From Actinomycetes bacterium (lineage in GTDB: Bacteria; Actinomycetota; Coriobacteriia; Coriobacteriales; Eggerthellaceae), in contig JAEWYG010000041.1 of assembly GCA_023395755.1 (NCBI GenBank), positions 1 through 33,703 on the forward strand: 33,703 nt of DNA, written 5' to 3'. Positions 7,520 to 15,591 of the stretch are shown piece by piece. The notes under the pieces are model-generated. The model was given only the letters and a program-made list of their open reading frames with translations. It had not been told where the DNA came from and did no database searches. The translations under genes were made by a program, and so were the position numbers. Position 1 is the stretch's first letter. Each line of letters opens with the position of its first letter.

Positions 7520-8314
7520 CTACCCCAGCGCCACGTCTAACACCATCATAACCAGGAAGCCAACCATAACCCCCAAGGTGCCCACGTTCGAGTGCTCGCC
7601 CAAGTGAGCCTCGGGAATAAGCTCTTCCACCACCACATACATCATAGCTCCAGCCGAAAATGCTAGCATCCAGGGCATATAGGGCGAAATGGCAGAAGCG
7701 AACAGCACGACCAAAATACCAAATACCGGTTCGGCCAACCCCGACAGGGTACCCATGGCAAATGCTTTCGGAGCACTCATCCCCTCCTGCATCAGAGGCA
7801 ATGCCACCGCAGCGCCTTCGGGAATGTTTTGAATGCCAATGCCTATAGCCAAGGCAACCGCCATGCCAAACAAGGCAGGGTCACCATTGTTCTGTGAAGC
7901 CATAGCGAACAGAAGACCAACGCTCATACCTTCAGGGATATTATGCAGTGTTACCGCAGTAAACAACAGCGTCGAACGGTTCCATTTGCTCGGCAATCCT
8001 TCAGCCTTAGCCTCGCCCGGATGCAGATGGGGCAAGAGTTGGTGTAATACCAGAAGGAACACCACCCCGATAACAAAGCCACCGGCAGCAGGTATCCACC
8101 CAACTTGACCTGCTTCTTCAGCACGCTCGATAGCCGGAATAAGAAGCGACCATACGGCTGCCGCAATCATAACCCCCGCAGCAAACCCCAAGAATGCCCG
8201 CTGAAGCGCCATGCTGTTGCGCTTGCGTAGCAGAAACACCGATGCCGCCCCCAGTGTGGTCATCAAGAAGGTAAAACCGGTTCCAGCAGCGGCCCAAATA
8301 AGCGCTGTTTGCAT
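7520..8314 (-). CDS. ZIP-family divalent metal transporter
   Basis: 264 residues with about eight membrane helices. The two signature helices are HNIPEGMSVG (residues 124-133) and QNIPEGAAVALPL (162-174); the first contains the HNxPEG metal-binding motif. A histidine-bearing loop (H91, H96, H98 in HQLLPHLHPGE) precedes them, as in ZupT/ZIP proteins that bring zinc, iron or manganese into the cytoplasm. GGAAGGA precedes the ATG. The neighbour downstream is an iron/zinc-type alcohol dehydrogenase, which could use the imported metal. Upstream is a long, strongly structured non-coding stretch that may be its mRNA leader. Metal specificity cannot be read from this sequence. Confidence 0.9.
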   Translation of the reverse strand: MQTALIWAAAGTGFTFLMTTLGAASVFLLRKRNSMALQRAFLGFAAGVMIAAAVWSLLIPAIERAEEAGQVGWIPAAGGFVIGVVFLLVLHQLLPHLHPGEAKAEGLPSKWNRSTLLFTAVTLHNIPEGMSVGLLFAMASQNNGDPALFGMAVALAIGIGIQNIPEGAAVALPLMQEGMSAPKAFAMGTLSGLAEPVFGILVVLFASAISPYMPWMLAFSAGAMMYVVVEELIPEAHLGEHSNVGTLGVMVGFLVMMVLDVALG

Positions 8315-8337
8315 GCGTATCCTTCCTTATCTATCTC

Positions 8338-8361
8338 TGTCGCCTCTTCCATCGGGCGACA
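8338..8361. repeat. Short hairpin just before the ZIP ribosome binding site
   Basis: TGTCGCC (8338-8344) and GGCGACA (8355-8361) with a ten-base loop. On the minus strand it lies immediately upstream of the ZIP Shine-Dalgarno. A second stem, GGTTTAC/GTAAACC, follows at about 8370-8397. Confidence 0.5.
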
Positions 8362-8407
8362 AACTTGCGGTTTACCAGAAGCGCCCAGTGTAAACCTTTT
8401 CCTACGA

Positions 8408-8560
8408 GGTGCCGATACCTTCCTTCGGTATTCTATCTACTACGGCACCACCATGAGGAAACGACGAGGCCGGGGAGCAAACCCCGGCCTCGTCGAAAGG
8501 AATACCGACAGTGCGCTTGGCGTATCCTTGAACCCACAAGCCCGCCGCCCGGGCGGTATC
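8408..8560 (-). promoter_or_regulatory. Structured leader or small RNA with alternative pairings
   Basis: Stem A: GGTGCCG+ATACC (8408-8419) with GGTAT (8427-8431) and CGGCACC (8443-8449). Stem B: perfect 14-base arms CGACGAGGCCGGGG (8462-8475) and its complement (8482-8495), loop AGCAAA. Stem C: CGGTATTC (8426-8433) with GAATACCG (8500-8507), which encloses B and excludes A. CCGCCCGGGCGG (8545-8556) is a further palindrome. A minus-strand TATAAT (8654-8649) would put the whole element in the ZIP leader. I do not recognise a known riboswitch consensus. The rest of the 8315-8936 gap holds no gene I can support. Confidence 0.45.
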
Positions 8561-8898
8561 GCAACACGTTACGAGACTGACAACTTGGCGAAGATAGTCT
8601 TTTTTCGTTTTTCATTGCGAGTCGTACTAATACTGTCGGACAAGCCGGATTATAGGTTATTTCCCCAGTAAAAAGAACCCTTTTGGGTGCTTTTGTGCAC
8701 CTGAGCAATAAAACCGTTACCATCGTCAACAGCCCGTCAACAACAAGCTAAGCGACATAAAACACACCAGCAAAATCGCGTCTCATTCCATGAAACCAGA
8801 CCCCCTTCTTCCTTGCGAAGATACCTCTTTCGTTTAACCGTTCAACCGCCTCTTTTCTCACGAAGAAGCCCGGCGTCTAAAAGCAAATTTTCCTATCG

Positions 8899-8904
8899 TA
8901 TAAT
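8899..8904 (+). promoter_or_regulatory. -10 element of the OFA-type transporter gene
   Basis: A perfect TATAAT 33 bases before the ATG at 8937, without a convincing -35. Further upstream two direct copies of CGTCAACA (8724-8731 and 8735-8742), 11 bases apart, might bind an activator. Confidence 0.5.
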
Positions 8905-8936
8905 GCGGAATCCCCATTTATCGACTAGGAGGAGAC

Positions 8937-10229
8937 ATGGAGCATACCGCACCAGCGCCAAACCCCCAGAGCCGAGCAAATCTCGTACTTATCGCTGGGA
9001 TCCTATTCAACTTGTCAATCAGCGTTTTATATTCATGGAGCGTTATAAAAAGCCAGCTCATGGCACCAGTCACCGAAGGCGGCTTCGGCTGGACGAGCGC
9101 CCAAGCCGGACTCCCCTACACCGTCGCCATCGTGTTTTTCGCTATAGGCGTACTCGTTGGCGGCGTCATCCAAGATCGAATTGGTCCTCGAAAAGTGATT
9201 TCTACCGGAGGCCTTCTTGTTGGCCTCGGTTTTGTCTTTTCTTCAATAGTAGGAGATAGTTTTATAGGTATTACTATCGCTTACGGCATTGTCACCGGAA
9301 CAGGCATCGGACTGGGATACGGATGCGTAAGCCCCTGCGCACTCAAATGGTTCCATCCCTCTAAAAAGGGCATGGTTACCGGCTTGGTTGTAGGTGGCTT
9401 CGGCTTGGCCGCTGTTTACTTGGCACCAGCGGCAAAACAACTGCTAAGCGCTTTTGGCATTTCTTCGACGTTTATGCTGTTGGGAGTGGTTACAACCATT
9501 GTCGCTGTAGCGCTGGCTCAGTTCATCGATAACCCCCAACCCGGCTACGTTCCCGCAGCGCCCAAAAACCTTCCCGAGCGAGCAGCCAGCCCCAAGACGG
9601 TGGACATCTCTTGGAAGGACATGGTTAAAACCAAAGAGTTTGCCCTCATGTTTATACTGTTTGCACTTTCTTCGTCGGTGGGCCTCATGGTTATTGGCAA
9701 TATTTCAAAGATCGCCAGCATCCAAGACCCTCTCAATGCCGTAGGTTATGCGGCATTGCTCGTAGCGTTACTGGCTGTATTTAACACCGTTGGTCGCGTT
9801 ATTGGCGGCATATTATCCGATAAAATCGGGCGCATCAACACGCTTTTGGCGGCATTCGCCATTCAAGCGGTCAACATGCTGCTGTTTTCAGCGTTCGATA
9901 ACTTCCTACTGTTCACTCTTGGCGCGCTTTTGGTGGGCTTCTCCTACGGAACGCTTCTCAGCGTGTTTCCTTCGATGACCGCAGACCTTTTTGGACTAAA
10001 AAATTACGGTACCAATTACGGCATTGTCTTCTTAGGTTGGGGGCTGTCGGGCGTACTCGCACCCGTCATAGCAGACATCGTACTAGACCTTACCGGCACT
10101 TTCACCCTTGCCTATTTTATTTGCGCAGCAATAATGGCACTATGTTTGTTTTTGGGCTTTCTTTGCAGAAAAACGCTCACTGGATCTCATAAGGTTACCA
10201 ACATCACAACCGACCCCTTGCCGGAATAG
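8937..10229 (+). CDS. MFS transporter, oxalate/formate antiporter (OFA) family
   Basis: 430 residues with twelve hydrophobic helices in two six-helix halves and a central polar loop (about 205-225). The MFS motif after helix 2 is seen as GGVIQDRIGPRKV, and helices 4-5 read GTGIGLGYGCVSPCALKWF and KGMVTGLVVGGFGLAAVYLAP, a pattern typical of OxlT/YhjX-like members of the OFA family, which exchange small carboxylates. The second-half counterpart GGILSDKIGR is also present. AGGAGGA precedes the ATG. It is convergent with the glycosylase gene, the stops being one base apart. The substrate is not assignable; a carboxylate used or produced by the neighbouring reductases is possible but speculative. 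Confidence 0.87.
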   Translation: MEHTAPAPNPQSRANLVLIAGILFNLSISVLYSWSVIKSQLMAPVTEGGFGWTSAQAGLPYTVAIVFFAIGVLVGGVIQDRIGPRKVISTGGLLVGLGFVFSSIVGDSFIGITIAYGIVTGTGIGLGYGCVSPCALKWFHPSKKGMVTGLVVGGFGLAAVYLAPAAKQLLSAFGISSTFMLLGVVTTIVAVALAQFIDNPQPGYVPAAPKNLPERAASPKTVDISWKDMVKTKEFALMFILFALSSSVGLMVIGNISKIASIQDPLNAVGYAALLVALLAVFNTVGRVIGGILSDKIGRINTLLAAFAIQAVNMLLFSAFDNFLLFTLGALLVGFSYGTLLSVFPSMTADLFGLKNYGTNYGIVFLGWGLSGVLAPVIADIVLDLTGTFTLAYFICAAIMALCLFLGFLCRKTLTGSHKVTNITTDPLPE

Positions 10230-10230
10230 C

Positions 10231-10896
10231 TCACTTCTTTCCCTTCGAATTCTTGGGTGCATAATCGCGCATCCCAGGAACAGCACCACCCGCAATGGCC
10301 CAAAGGTACAAGCTGGCAAGACTTCCATAAGGAGAATAGCGCCGTTTGTATTTGGCGAAAAGCTGAGGCGTAATGCGACGATGGTGATGCAGCATACGCA
10401 GACCACGCAAAATAGCCAAATCGCCGGAGCTCATGATGTCAGGACGCTGCATCGAAAACGTCATGAGCATCTCGGCTGTCCACACACCAATACCCGGCAG
10501 TGAAGAGAGACGGCGACACACCTCTTCGTCAGGCAGGTCTGTCAATTCCTCCAGATTCAATTCTCCGGAGATCACACGGTCGGCTGCGCCTTTAATATAG
10601 GACACCTTACGAAACGATAATCCAAACTGCTGCAATTTTTCGTCAGAGCAGGTTGCGATTACCTGAGGCGTAACGTCGCCAAACGCGTCGGTTATACGCT
10701 TCCAGATGGTTTCTTGTGCTTTGGTAGCAATCTGCTGACCTACGATACAATTCACCAGCGAGGAAAACAGATCCGGTGTCACTTCGCGCCGCACGGGACC
10801 AATGATGTCAATAGCTTCGGCAAGCCGAAGATCGCATGCCTTCAGGTAGGCAACCGCTTCGTCGTCGTAGGAAAAGTACTGCGGCTCTCCTGCCAT
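10231..10896 (-). CDS. DNA-3-methyladenine glycosylase II (AlkA-like, HhH-GPD superfamily)
   Basis: 221 residues, a cytoplasmic base-excision-repair enzyme that removes alkylated purines. Visible: FSSLVNCIVGQQIATKAQETIW (about 44-66) at the start of the helical domain, the helix-hairpin-helix LSSLPGIGVWTAEMLM (130-145) and the catalytic aspartate D159 in SSGDLAILRGLRM. No cysteine cluster follows, so it is not an endonuclease-III type. It lacks the N-terminal beta domain of E. coli AlkA, as do many short bacterial homologues. AAAGGA lies seven bases before the ATG. It appears to be a single-gene unit with its own promoter. Confidence 0.88.
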   Translation of the reverse strand: MAGEPQYFSYDDEAVAYLKACDLRLAEAIDIIGPVRREVTPDLFSSLVNCIVGQQIATKAQETIWKRITDAFGDVTPQVIATCSDEKLQQFGLSFRKVSYIKGAADRVISGELNLEELTDLPDEEVCRRLSSLPGIGVWTAEMLMTFSMQRPDIMSSGDLAILRGLRMLHHHRRITPQLFAKYKRRYSPYGSLASLYLWAIAGGAVPGMRDYAPKNSKGKK

Positions 10897-10922
10897 GACA
10901 TTGTCCTTTCGTAGATCACACT

Positions 10923-10951
10923 AGTATAACGCACTCATCTTTTCATGCAAA
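10923..10951 (-). promoter_or_regulatory. Promoter of the glycosylase gene
   Basis: Minus-strand TTTGCA (10951-10946), 17 bases, TATACT (10928-10923). The -35 overlaps the T-run of the upstream terminator. Confidence 0.5.
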
Positions 10952-10980
10952 AAGGCCCGACCGGGGAGGGTGGTCGGGCC
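10948..10980 (-). terminator. Terminator after the hexahaem cytochrome gene
   Basis: GGCCCGACC (10954-10962) and GGTCGGGCC (10972-10980), nine perfect pairs, followed on the minus strand by TTTTT. It closes the leftward flavoprotein-cytochrome operon. Confidence 0.82.
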
Positions 10981-11031
10981 CGAAAGCACAAGGCGACGAG
11001 GGAGGTGTCGCCTTTGCTTGAAGGAAGAGCG

Positions 11032-11703
11032 CTACTTGGTGGAACGTTCACGCAATTCGTGACAAGTGCCACATTGGAAGGTACCGCGGTGATGACACTG
11101 TGCGCAGTACTTCAGAGCATCCTTTTCCAAAGTTTTGGAATGGTTGTTATGGCAGTCGGTACACGTGGCTGAATTCTGCTCATGAGCTTGGCCTGCAGGG
11201 CGTTCGTGTGGGTTTACGGTTACGCCGTTGCTGTCGGTGAGCGCCTTCGAATCGGCAGTCTTTGTAGCTACATCTTGCATCGATCCATGACAAGAAATAC
11301 AGGTTTTTTCATCCACGGTAACCACCGTTGGCTTCGTCGCCGGTTTATCGCCGAATTTCACATCGGCATGCGAGGTGGAAAGTGTTGATTCGTCGGTATG
11401 ACATTGAATACACGTAACACCCTTCGCTTCATGAGCCACTGCCTGCGTACAGGCAGTATCCTGAGACGAACCGGCTTCCGATGTGTGGCAGGTCACGCAG
11501 TCGGACTGCATGGTCCAACTGACCGGCTGACCGTCCATACTGGAAGCTGACCCCTGTGATGAATTTTCTTTTTCTGGTGCATCAGATGCAGCTTTAGGTG
11601 AGCATCCCACTGCTAAAGCGAGCACTGCCGCCAAAGCCACCGTCAAAACGATGACGGCTAGCGCAACAAAGCGTCGGTCGTGAGCGAGCGTATGCGTTGT
11701 CAT
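11032..11703 (-). CDS. Secreted or membrane-anchored hexahaem cytochrome c
   Basis: 223 residues. A hydrophobic N-terminal segment (12-33) ends in LAVGC, an atypical lipobox, so it is either a lipoprotein (C34) or an N-terminal anchor. The outside part has six CxxCH haem-binding sites: C69-H73, C98-H102, C135-H139, C181-H185, C200-H204 and C211-H215. Six further histidines (91, 112, 166, 174, 188, 205) could serve as distal ligands, one for each haem. Size and layout recall the small cytochrome domain of flavocytochrome c fumarate or urocanate reductases, but with six rather than four haems. It is 144 bases downstream of the FAD reductase on the same strand, so it most likely delivers electrons to that flavoprotein. 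A good ribosome binding site (GAGGAG) precedes the ATG. Confidence 0.88.
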   Translation of the reverse strand: MTTHTLAHDRRFVALAVIVLTVALAAVLALAVGCSPKAASDAPEKENSSQGSASSMDGQPVSWTMQSDCVTCHTSEAGSSQDTACTQAVAHEAKGVTCIQCHTDESTLSTSHADVKFGDKPATKPTVVTVDEKTCISCHGSMQDVATKTADSKALTDSNGVTVNPHERPAGQAHEQNSATCTDCHNNHSKTLEKDALKYCAQCHHRGTFQCGTCHELRERSTK

Positions 11704-11734
11704 AAATTTCTCCTCTTACATTAGGTACGTGAGT

Positions 11735-11789
11735 TTCCTGTGCCTTCCGGCGCACCTGCAGCAGAAAGACGCGTCGGAAGGCACGAAAC
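11735..11789 (-). promoter_or_regulatory. Intercistronic hairpin between flavoprotein and cytochrome genes
   Basis: GTGCCTTCCG (11740-11749) pairs with CGGAAGGCAC (11775-11784), extended by GTTTC/GAAAC across a two-base bulge. No T-run follows on the minus strand. Probably an mRNA-stability or processing element that sets different levels of the two proteins. Confidence 0.5.
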
Positions 11790-11847
11790 ACCAGGGGCAC
11801 ACGGGAAGCTGCTGCACCCGAATGCCCCTACGCGTTGGTAAACTGCT

Positions 11848-13512
11848 TTACTTCTTGGCGTCCCATGCCTCAAGACTGGCGGCATGCCGCGCAGAGATGC
11901 GGCCCCAGACTTGATTTTCGGCATTATTGCCGCCCGTAATGCCATAGCTATGCGACTGGAAGTTGCCAAAGCAACCAGCAGCATACAAACGCGGAATGGG
12001 GTTACGCGCAGTGTCAAGCACTTGGCCGTTCTCGTTTTTCATGGGACCACCGAGCGTGGAGCAAGATCCCGGATAAATCGAGTAGGCATAGTAGGGGCCC
12101 GTCTCCTGCAACTTAACCAAAGTCTTTTCGCTACGATCAAAACGAGCGTCAACCCTAGCATCGCAGAATCCCTGATACTCGTTAAAAGTGGCCTTTAGGG
12201 TATCTACATCCATCCAATGATCGAACTCTTTGATTTTCGCAGCAAGTTCTTCGAGCGTATCACCTTTAAGGATCCAACCCTTTTCAAGTTCAGCCTTGTT
12301 GTCGGAACTCCAACCATCCCAGTCGCGTAGTTCGTCAGGAAGATCGCTTGCAAAATTGCCACACTCGAAGAAATCACCCTGACTCGTGCCCATCTTGCCA
12401 GCCTCAAAACAAGCCTGATCGAAAATGCACCAAGTTGGAATGCGGTCATAATCGTCGATTTCGTCTTCGAAGTGCAACAGGGTGTGCCAACCATTGTGAG
12501 GAGTGCCCATCTTGTTTTCGTTGACATAACGCTTGCCCAAACGATTCACGTTAAAGTACGAGAAACCCGGAACGAAGACCAGTACGGAAAAGTCATTCTC
12601 GGGGTCACGCGTCCACATGGAGTACATGGCAATAGCCATATCCATGTGCCACAACTTAGCTCCCACATCCTCAACCATCTTGATGCCGTCGCCTGTGTTG
12701 TACTTCCAACCTTGGAACTTAAAGGGATAGCACTTTAGGTGCTCGTTCTTCAAATCCTCATTGAATTCAAAGCCACCCAACGTAAGGATAACGCCTTTCT
12801 TTGCCTTGACCGTTTTCTCTTCTTTCCCAATCATCGTGTACACGCCAACGATTTCTTTAGTCTCTGGGTTCTGAATAAGGCGCTCGTCGTGGCAGTCAAA
12901 AAGCACTTCGATACCCAATTTTTTACGCGCATCATCAAGCTCGCGAAATGACTTCATGCCAAAGCCATCGATAGCTGCCAGCTTACAAGAGTTGGCATAC
13001 GCACCATCGTCAAGGAAGCCATACTCAGGAATATCGCCCGCCAACGCCTTCTCGTGAACTTCATAGGTCATACCGTACTTGTCAGCATATTCCGTATTGC
13101 GAATTGCTTCGGTCACCCAAGCATCAATCATGCTGTCAGGTGTCTTCCCATGGGTGAATGCCTTAATGTACTTCTTAAATGTCTCGGCTTTATCCTTTTC
13201 GATAATGGTCCACTCACCGTTGTTAATGCGGCTATTTCCGCCACCCTCAACAGGGGCCTTCTCCAGCACGATAACCTTTTGGCCACCCTCGTCAGCAGCG
13301 ATCAGCGAAGACCACATACCTGCTCCGCCATAACCAATAACGAGAACATCGCACTCGTAATCCCACGTCTTAGGCATCCAGTCGCTAGCCCCCGCAGCCG
13401 GCGCCGTTGAGCAGCCAGCCAATGCCGCACTACCAGCTACCGCCGCAGCAGCAACACCTGCACTCTTGATAAACGATCGGCGAGAGACGCCGGTTTCCCT
13501 ACCTGTACTCAT
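11848..13512 (-). CDS. Tat-exported FAD-binding reductase (fumarate-reductase-like flavoprotein 1)
   Basis: 554 residues. The N-terminus has the Tat motif RRSFIK (11-16) and a lipobox-like AALAGC (C34), so it should be exported folded with FAD and lipid-anchored. The FAD dinucleotide fold begins VLVIGYGGAGMWSSLIAADEG (57-77) and the C-terminal FAD part ends GITGGNNAENQVWGR. It is of the FAD_binding_2 / fumarate reductase flavoprotein family. The two carboxylate-binding residues of true fumarate reductases (His in HxTMGG, Arg in NRLG) are replaced by CSTLGG (from residue 484) and GITGGNN, so the acceptor is probably not fumarate. There is no FMN-binding or haem domain in the protein itself; the hexahaem cytochrome downstream supplies that role. 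AAGGAGGAG precedes the ATG. It diverges from LuxR-1, its likely regulator. Confidence 0.88.
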   Translation of the reverse strand: MSTGRETGVSRRSFIKSAGVAAAAVAGSAALAGCSTAPAAGASDWMPKTWDYECDVLVIGYGGAGMWSSLIAADEGGQKVIVLEKAPVEGGGNSRINNGEWTIIEKDKAETFKKYIKAFTHGKTPDSMIDAWVTEAIRNTEYADKYGMTYEVHEKALAGDIPEYGFLDDGAYANSCKLAAIDGFGMKSFRELDDARKKLGIEVLFDCHDERLIQNPETKEIVGVYTMIGKEEKTVKAKKGVILTLGGFEFNEDLKNEHLKCYPFKFQGWKYNTGDGIKMVEDVGAKLWHMDMAIAMYSMWTRDPENDFSVLVFVPGFSYFNVNRLGKRYVNENKMGTPHNGWHTLLHFEDEIDDYDRIPTWCIFDQACFEAGKMGTSQGDFFECGNFASDLPDELRDWDGWSSDNKAELEKGWILKGDTLEELAAKIKEFDHWMDVDTLKATFNEYQGFCDARVDARFDRSEKTLVKLQETGPYYAYSIYPGSCSTLGGPMKNENGQVLDTARNPIPRLYAAGCFGNFQSHSYGITGGNNAENQVWGRISARHAASLEAWDAKK

Positions 13513-13755
13513 ACACTCTCCTCCTTTTCGGATGCGAACGGACCGTCAGCTATCGGAGCTGTTACAAGATTGTTCTTCTTGGACGCAATCGCACCGAGCG
13601 CCTCGGCTCCTGCCTCTCTCCCGGCAGAGATGCCCCTATTTTTGAGACATCCGTTCAATGCCTCAACCACGATACGAGCACCGCATCACGCGCGCATCTG
13701 ATGAGGAATCGGATTTTGTCTTTTCTCTCAGATGATCGATAGGATTTCCCTGCCA

Positions 13756-13790
13756 ATGCCAATATCGGATGCTCAATCCGATATTGGCAT
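13756..13790. promoter_or_regulatory. Perfect 15-base dyad in the flavoprotein 1 / LuxR-1 divergent region
   Basis: ATGCCAATATCGGAT (13756-13770) and its exact complement (13776-13790) flank GCTCA. The right arm contains TTGGCA; a TATTAT (13805-13810) follows 15 bases later, a weak promoter for LuxR-1. The dyad centre is about 116 bases before the LuxR-1 start. It is the best candidate binding site for LuxR-1. The remainder of the 371-base gap (13513-13883) shows only minor GC-rich dyads. Confidence 0.6.
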
Positions 13791-13889
13791 TTCTCCAAGG
13801 TTGGTATTATGCAAAGATAGTCTCAGCGCACGGGAGGGAGCGCTTCACAGGGGAAGCGCCCGTTGCCTTGAAACGGGGAGTAGATGCAC

Positions 13890-15566
13890 ATGAGTCAGCA
13901 CCAGGCGGATAACAAAAACCGTCCTAAAAAGCACGCACAACAAGCGGCACGTTATGCTGCCAAGCATAACGACACCTTGGAAGATACTCCTGGAGAAATA
14001 CAGGAGCCGTCTCACCGCGACGGGCTTACCCTCGACTATCTTATATCGGTGCTTGGCTTCGGGCTCTGTCGAGCGTGGATTGTTCTTTGCTTTTCGGCAC
14101 CTATCATATCGCCTTCGGCCACCACGTCTAACTGGCTCTACCTTGTGTTCGGCGCACTCTCTGCGCTTGCCATATCGTTTGTTGTAAGACACCTACGCAC
14201 TACGGTCGAGCAACTACGCTACGCATTGTATCGTGCAGCAGTGGGAACCATTGTTGCTTCAAGCATCCTCATTCCCGCTTCTTACCTACTAAGAGTAGAC
14301 TTATTATTAGTTACGGGGTTTATTGTCGGTGGAGTTGGCGCGGGCATCTTGCAAGTATTATGGGGCGATCGTTTCGCTCAGCGCTACATGCGCTTCACCG
14401 CACTTGCCTCGCCCGCTGCTGCTATGGTAACAGGATTAGTTATCGCCCTTTTGACCGATGGAACCAGCATTATCGGGTTTGCCGTAATCCCTCTGGCTTC
14501 TCTTGGTCTATTGATATTTGAAGCCGACCGTACCGGAATGCCCGTCAAGACATTGTTTGGCTTTTGCCCCCTTGAGAATCAGGCCTCAGAAGAGCTGCCT
14601 GACTCTCAAGAAAACACAAGGGCAGCGTCTGCTCAAGATGAGCTCAGCAAGACGCCAGAAGACACCACACGCGCGCGAACACACCGCGGCATGGCTCTCG
14701 GTGTAGGCAAGCTTATGTTCTCTATCATGACATTCTCTTTTTTGTGTCGTCTCTTTGATGCCATACCCACATCCGATAGCTTGTTTGCGTTTCTTGGTGG
14801 AAGTGCAATATTTGCATTGGTTCTGGTAGGCGCTGTTTTTCTTCTTATCGTTGCATTACTGCGCGACCGTTTTGATGTTACGTTCACCTATCGCCTATCG
14901 CTGCCTCTTATGGTAGCGGGTTTTGTTGCCATCGCACTGTTCTTTGACAGCCACGCAGCACTCTCCCTTGTGCTTATTAACATAGGCTACGAGTTCTTCG
15001 ATATTTTGGCATGGGTTTTGTTTGCGGAGGTATCGCGACGCAACGGCGAGAGCCCCTTGCGCGTGTTTGGCCTTGGCGTGGCATTTATGTTTGCTGGCAT
15101 GGCTCTGGGCAACTTGGTGGGTAATGTGCTAGACACGCTTATTGCAAGCGGTGCAGTGCAAATTACCGTCGTGGCAATGCTGTCAACGCTTTCGCTGGTC
15201 ATTGTTGCCTTCATGGTTATACCCGAAGGCGTTATAGCCCAACTGGCACAAGCGGTAAGACCCGACAAGAAAGATGAGCCCGCAGAAGACAAAACAAACG
15301 AAAATAGGTTCGAAGAAGATGAGGGGAAGCTTCGTTCGCTAAGCATTGAAGCGCACTGCAATGGTGTAGCAGAACAATATGGATTAACGCCACGCGAAAG
15401 TGAGGTTATTGTACTGTTAGCCTACGGACGCACGCTCTCTATTATCGCCCGCGACCTGCAAATCGCAAAGGGCACCGCGCGCACTCACATCGAGAACATC
15501 TATCGCAAACTCGATGTACACAAGCAACAAGAGCTTATCGACCTCGTCGAATCACATAAAATTTAG
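13890..15566 (+). CDS. Membrane-bound LuxR-family transcriptional regulator (LuxR-1)
   Basis: 558 residues. After a basic, polar N-terminus come about twelve hydrophobic helices in two halves split by an acidic linker (about residues 228-265), then a second acidic linker and a C-terminal LuxR-type helix-turn-helix (residues about 495-556): LTPRESEVIVLLAYGRTLSIIARDL, then AKGTARTHIENIYRKLDVHKQQELID. The membrane part has no recognisable catalytic motif and is presumably the sensor. This architecture is expanded in Eggerthellaceae, where such regulators often sit next to inducible reductases. GGGGAG lies nine bases before ATG 13890, which is preferred over ATG 13884 (only three bases). It diverges from flavoprotein 1, with the perfect dyad between them. 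Confidence 0.88.
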   Translation: MSQHQADNKNRPKKHAQQAARYAAKHNDTLEDTPGEIQEPSHRDGLTLDYLISVLGFGLCRAWIVLCFSAPIISPSATTSNWLYLVFGALSALAISFVVRHLRTTVEQLRYALYRAAVGTIVASSILIPASYLLRVDLLLVTGFIVGGVGAGILQVLWGDRFAQRYMRFTALASPAAAMVTGLVIALLTDGTSIIGFAVIPLASLGLLIFEADRTGMPVKTLFGFCPLENQASEELPDSQENTRAASAQDELSKTPEDTTRARTHRGMALGVGKLMFSIMTFSFLCRLFDAIPTSDSLFAFLGGSAIFALVLVGAVFLLIVALLRDRFDVTFTYRLSLPLMVAGFVAIALFFDSHAALSLVLINIGYEFFDILAWVLFAEVSRRNGESPLRVFGLGVAFMFAGMALGNLVGNVLDTLIASGAVQITVVAMLSTLSLVIVAFMVIPEGVIAQLAQAVRPDKKDEPAEDKTNENRFEEDEGKLRSLSIEAHCNGVAEQYGLTPRESEVIVLLAYGRTLSIIARDLQIAKGTARTHIENIYRKLDVHKQQELIDLVESHKI

Positions 15567-15591
15567 CAACCCCTCATCATACTAAGAAGAC

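Noticed and set aside
8408..8449. Signal recognition particle RNA-like GGAAGGA loop on the minus strand
   Set aside because: The loop recalls the SRP tetraloop region, but the conserved asymmetric-loop bases around it are absent.
8520..8545. tRNA T-loop-like GGTTCAAGG on the minus strand
   Set aside because: The flanking bases do not form a T stem and no acceptor, D or anticodon arm can be built.
8603..8616. T-run after 8600 as a plus-strand terminator
   Set aside because: Only a four-base stem (GACT/AGTC) precedes it; too weak to claim.
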